NCBI GenBank assembly: GCA_000708835.1
Contig: DF237296.1
Location: forward strand, 1 to 64,000
Source of the DNA: Klebsormidium nitens
Taxonomy: Eukaryota > Streptophyta > Klebsormidiophyceae > Klebsormidiales > Klebsormidiaceae
DNA: 64,000 nt
Reading direction: 5' to 3'
The notes under the pieces were generated by a model. That model ran no database searches. It saw nothing but the letters and a program-made list of their open reading frames with translations, and was not told the origin of the DNA. A program made the translations under genes and the position numbers. This document shows, piece after piece, positions 61,401-64,000 of the stretch. Numbering within the stretch: the first letter of the stretch is position 1; every line of letters starts with the position of its first letter.

Positions 61401-61764
61401 AAGCAAACTCAGCTTGCAAAGAGCTGTATCTGACAAACCTTTGTTGCATCACTGAGCCAAAGATCTCCACCACTCTTGATAATGAGGAGCCGCAATTGTA
61501 AGTCACTTGTATCTACCAAAACGACACGCACACATCCTGTACACTACCCATTGAACCAAGGGCACTGTTCTGGTACTCAAAATCTCGACGCATATTCTTG
61601 GACATGCATTACCAAATGATTGATTGCTCAAGGCAATGTAACCAGATGTAGTGCTACTAAAGAAGAAAAGAAGGCAATCGAAAGCGAACCAGAGGAAGAT
61701 AAACATTGACTCAAGAAACACAACTCACATTGTTGCCTTTCCAGACTTGATACACCTTGGCCAT
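55406..61764 (-). CDS. DHHC protein S-acyltransferase (plant PAT), 6 exons
   Basis: It attaches palmitate to cysteines of membrane-associated proteins at an internal or plasma membrane. Exons (minus strand): 61764-61729, 59941-59643, 58901-58733, 57739-57491, 56683-56541, 55859-55406. Phases join exactly into 449 residues. Exon 1 encodes [12 protein letters not shown]. Exon 2 has [12 protein letters not shown], two membrane segments and the DPGIIPRN motif. Exon 3 has [12 protein letters not shown] and the Cys-rich domain with [33 protein letters not shown]; the DHHC motif is intact. Exon 4 has [10 protein letters not shown] and two more membrane segments. Exon 5 has [18 protein letters not shown] and [12 protein letters not shown]. 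The C-terminal exon is a Gly/Ser/Arg-rich tail. The start is firm because the short first exon matches the usual PAT N-terminus. Copies of the edges of exons 2 to 5 fill the introns. Membership in the PAT05-PAT09 group is a guess. Confidence 0.95.
56720..57050 (-). repeat. Three tandem decayed copies of the PAT exon 5 start
   Basis: Copies at about 56720-56830, 56838-56940 and 56958-57050 repeat the acceptor and the segment encoding [16 protein letters not shown] (live 56630-56690). The unit is about 115 bp. Similarity falls with distance upstream. Each keeps a GTCTGCACAGACGAGAG-like flank from the intron next to the acceptor. Confidence 0.92.
57835..58180 (-). repeat. Decayed copies of the PAT exon 4 start
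   Basis: About 57835-57935 repeats the segment encoding [20 protein letters not shown], reading [21 protein letters not shown] weaker copy is at about 58100-58180. Both lie upstream of the live exon beginning at 57739. Confidence 0.75.
58568..58640 (-). repeat. Copy of the PAT exon 3 end (DHHC segment) with donor
   Basis: Bases 58568-58640 match 58726-58802 closely, repeating the segment for [14 protein letters not shown] and the donor. Changes within it would alter the DHHC part. It lies downstream of the live exon. Confidence 0.92.
59010..59300 (-). repeat. Two decayed copies of the PAT exon 3 start
   Basis: Copies at 59010-59081 and 59230-59300 repeat the acceptor and the segment for [17 protein letters not shown] (live 58835-58905). 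The nearer is clearly more similar. Both are upstream of the live exon. Confidence 0.9.
60040..60090 (-). repeat. Copy of the PAT exon 2 start
   Basis: The stretch encoding [14 protein letters not shown] resembles the live exon 2 edge (SHLQ acceptor then [13 protein letters not shown], about 59900-59960). It lies upstream of the live exon. Confidence 0.75.
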
Positions 61765-62741
61765 CAGCCCCGTCAACCAACATCCAACCTCCTGTTAGTT
61801 CACTCCCTCAGCAGGTGCTCAATCTGCTGCACTCTCAGAGAGAGTGTCTCGTCCACTTTTACCAGCAAGCAGCTGATCTCTTGCTTCACTGCCTGCTCTA
61901 CTTCTGCTGACTTCAGCAATCTGCTGACTTGAGTAAGTAACCAATCTTTCCTAAGCAGAGTGTGCGCATACTACAGTAGTGCTACTTCATGCTGATCTTC
62001 AGGACATCTCAAAGCTTTCCATCGCTTTATTTCTGCCATGTTTGCACCATCATCCTATCCTACTTTACTAACGCCTCAAGTCAAGCAAGAGCATCCACAG
62101 GGCTAACACTAATAGAGGAAGTTGAAATAAGGCGAATTCCTCGGAGACTCTCAATCACCGAACATGCCAAATTTAAGCCCTTTCAGCACCCAAGACGCCC
62201 TTGATTGCACTCCATATGATCCTGGATGGGAAACCAGCTACTAGTTTTAAAGCGACGCCGGTACGAATTCAGAGAGCGCCCACTATTGAAAATTTCTCCA
62301 AGTTCGAAAACGACCACCCCGAGCGCTTACTAGCCGCAGGCCCAGAGACATCTTTCCTCCTTCGAACCCCCTCTGATTTGGAAGATCCCAACCACTTTAC
62401 AGAAAGCTGCTTGCACAATCCCAAACTTGAAGAAGGAAATGAGAACCTCGCTTTGGCAGTAGGAAGGCAGCCTGGAAGCCGCCCCGCTGCGCCCCAATTG
62501 GCCTGCTGACTGATTAGCGCACTGCTGACGTTTGAAACTTAATCCAGGCTAAACCATGGAAACACACTAACCTTGTTGGCTTAACCCAACAAAAGTGCTA
62601 ACAATATACCGTACATAGTGGAGCCCAGGCCTTGCCAAAGCCCTTTCGAGAAGAAAGACTGCCGCGCCTTCAGCAGCGGCGCGCGCGGCGCTTTTGTCTC
62701 TACTGCCAACGGAAACCAGCGGCGGCGCTGGAGCCTGGAGG
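61765..62741. promoter_or_regulatory. Intergenic region upstream of the PAT gene
   Basis: It lies between the stop of the unrecognised gene and the PAT ATG, both minus strand, and should hold the PAT promoter. A plus-strand open frame at 62201-62509 has no recognisable domain. Confidence 0.45.
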
Positions 62742-63458
62742 TCAAGACTCAAGGTGCAGACGCTCATTGAAGTCATTGGCAAGTCTGTCTGCAATGTGCT
62801 GTGAGGTGAGTTGCTCCATCCCTTCATCCCACCCCTTTTCAAAAAGAATGTGGCAGTCCCGATGCTCCACCTGATGAGCTCGGTGTGCTCAAAGTATGCC
62901 ACCAAAGAAGAAAACTCACCCTGAAGAACACCTTTAAGGCACCCAAATTCCATGAGGCACCCAAAACTATGTCAGCCCCAGCTACTGCAGACAGTAAGGG
63001 AGCACAGGTGCAGGAGATAAGAGCCATTGGCCTTTCGTGAACTTGCGGTCCTCAGAAGATTCAAAATTTGAGGGCTGGTTGTCAAAAAAGCTGTGATCGA
63101 ATGTTAGTCTGCGAGTTGCTGCACCAATGTAGTAACCCCTCTGAGCTTTGATTATAAGAACAACCATCAAGGCCATCCTCATGTATGCAGTCAAACCTTT
63201 GCTGCTTGAAAGTCAAATATATGATTCTGCGGAAAAGTGCGCAGCTGGAAGCAGATCAAGTATCTTGAATACCACTGAGCCGCTTGCCTTATGCGAAGTG
63301 GCAGGCACCAGACTGGCTTGCGTTGACAAAATATGCACGGACTACCCCTCTTCAATCTGACGCTCGCAATCCCCCCTCGCATGAGCTCACCGCAGAATTG
63401 CACACAGAATACAACTCTGAGACAGTATTCGCTCCTACTATCTCAGAGGGCCTTGCAG
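62742..63458 (-). CDS. 3' exons of an unrecognised gene
   Basis: I do not recognise this protein. The last exon (62870-62742) is convincing: it opens after a CTCATCAG acceptor, reads VEHRDCHILFEKGWDEGM and QLTSQHIADRLANDFNERL, and stops at TGA. An exon at 62984-62920 encodes AGADIVLGASWNLGALKVF and ends phase-compatibly. An exon at 63458-63391 encodes ARPSEIVGANTVSELYSV and ends before a GTGAGC donor. The two upstream exons do not join in phase directly, so an exon between them, perhaps near 63210-63170, is missing from my model. The 5' end lies beyond what I could follow and may be outside the window. Confidence 0.4.
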
Positions 63459-64000
63459 CTGCCCCAAGCCCCAGACAAGCATTCTGGGCCAGCTTGAAGC
63501 AGCTTGAAGCAGGGAAAGCTCAGTGAGCCGCCAAGCACGGAGGTGAGGCTGGCAGTTCCATCTCAAGTACAAGTACCTTATGATCCTCATCTTTTTTACA
63601 GCAGAGGCAATCTGAGGTTACGTCCTGTCTTTGTTCCGGCACAGCTGTTTGCATGAGACTACGTTTTGAGCTGAGCGTTACGCACAACTTGAAGATAATC
63701 TGTTTGAGGTCGAGCACAAAGTTCTGAAAACTTGGTTCAAGTGAAAACAATCGAAAGACTTCTGATTGTTGGACATTAGGCATTAGGACAAGGTTGCGCC
63801 ATGCCTTTCGGTCAGGAACTGCACGTCTATGGGATTTAATTTCGTTGGATCTTTGACTGTCCTTGTTCATACCAACTACTCTCGCCCATTACATATGAAG
63901 CCTTGTCGAGTCTCTTACTGCATCAAGAACATATGTGCTCAGCAAAGCTAAGGGTTCCTCCTGCATCCTTCATAAACCCTCTTTGCTGCCTCCTAAACGA
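63459..64000. other. Nothing supportable
   Basis: This may hold further 5' exons of the preceding minus-strand gene. An open frame at 63520-63870 (-) shows no recognisable domain. Confidence 0.4.

Overview
The window is nuclear DNA of a green-lineage eukaryote, most likely a streptophyte alga or an early land plant. I can read seven multi-exon protein genes and the 3' part of an eighth. Several are plant-type: a plastid acyl-ACP thioesterase, a FACKEL-type sterol C-14 reductase, a BPG2-type plastid circularly permuted GTPase, and a plant-type DHHC S-acyltransferase. Exons are short and relatively GC-rich, introns are 0.1-1.8 kb, and splice sites are GT-AG with three apparent GC-AG introns. 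I see no rRNA, tRNA, CRISPR array or complete transposon. The species cannot be fixed from the sequence alone.

Layout: 1-4021 has no gene I trust, only a small foldback element. FATB-like thioesterase 10473-4022 (-). Sterol C-14 reductase 11856-19308 (+), divergent from FATB across 1.4 kb. 2-oxoglutarate/Fe(II) dioxygenase 26107-21163 (-), with a reading-frame break. Ribosomal protein eS25 31197-28210 (-). BPG2-like GTPase 32611-42722 (+), divergent from eS25 and greatly enlarged. A large protein of unknown function 52865-44650 (-), with two apparent 1-nt deletions. DHHC S-acyltransferase 61764-55406 (-). The 3' exons of an unrecognised gene lie at about 63458-62742 (-). The genes do not form one pathway. 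Two are plastid-directed by homology (FATB, BPG2) and two act on membranes (sterol reductase, S-acyltransferase).

The most striking feature is not a gene. In five of the seven complete genes the introns contain decaying tandem copies of the neighbouring exon edge, usually with its splice site. I count over 25 copies beside about 13 exon edges. The placement rule has no exception I could find. Copies of an exon's end, with its donor, lie downstream in the following intron. Copies of an exon's start, with its acceptor, lie upstream in the preceding intron. In most arrays similarity falls with distance from the live exon. This looks like repeated junction-spanning tandem duplication that lengthens introns while leaving the coding sequence intact. 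I saw no such copies in eS25 or in the large unknown gene.
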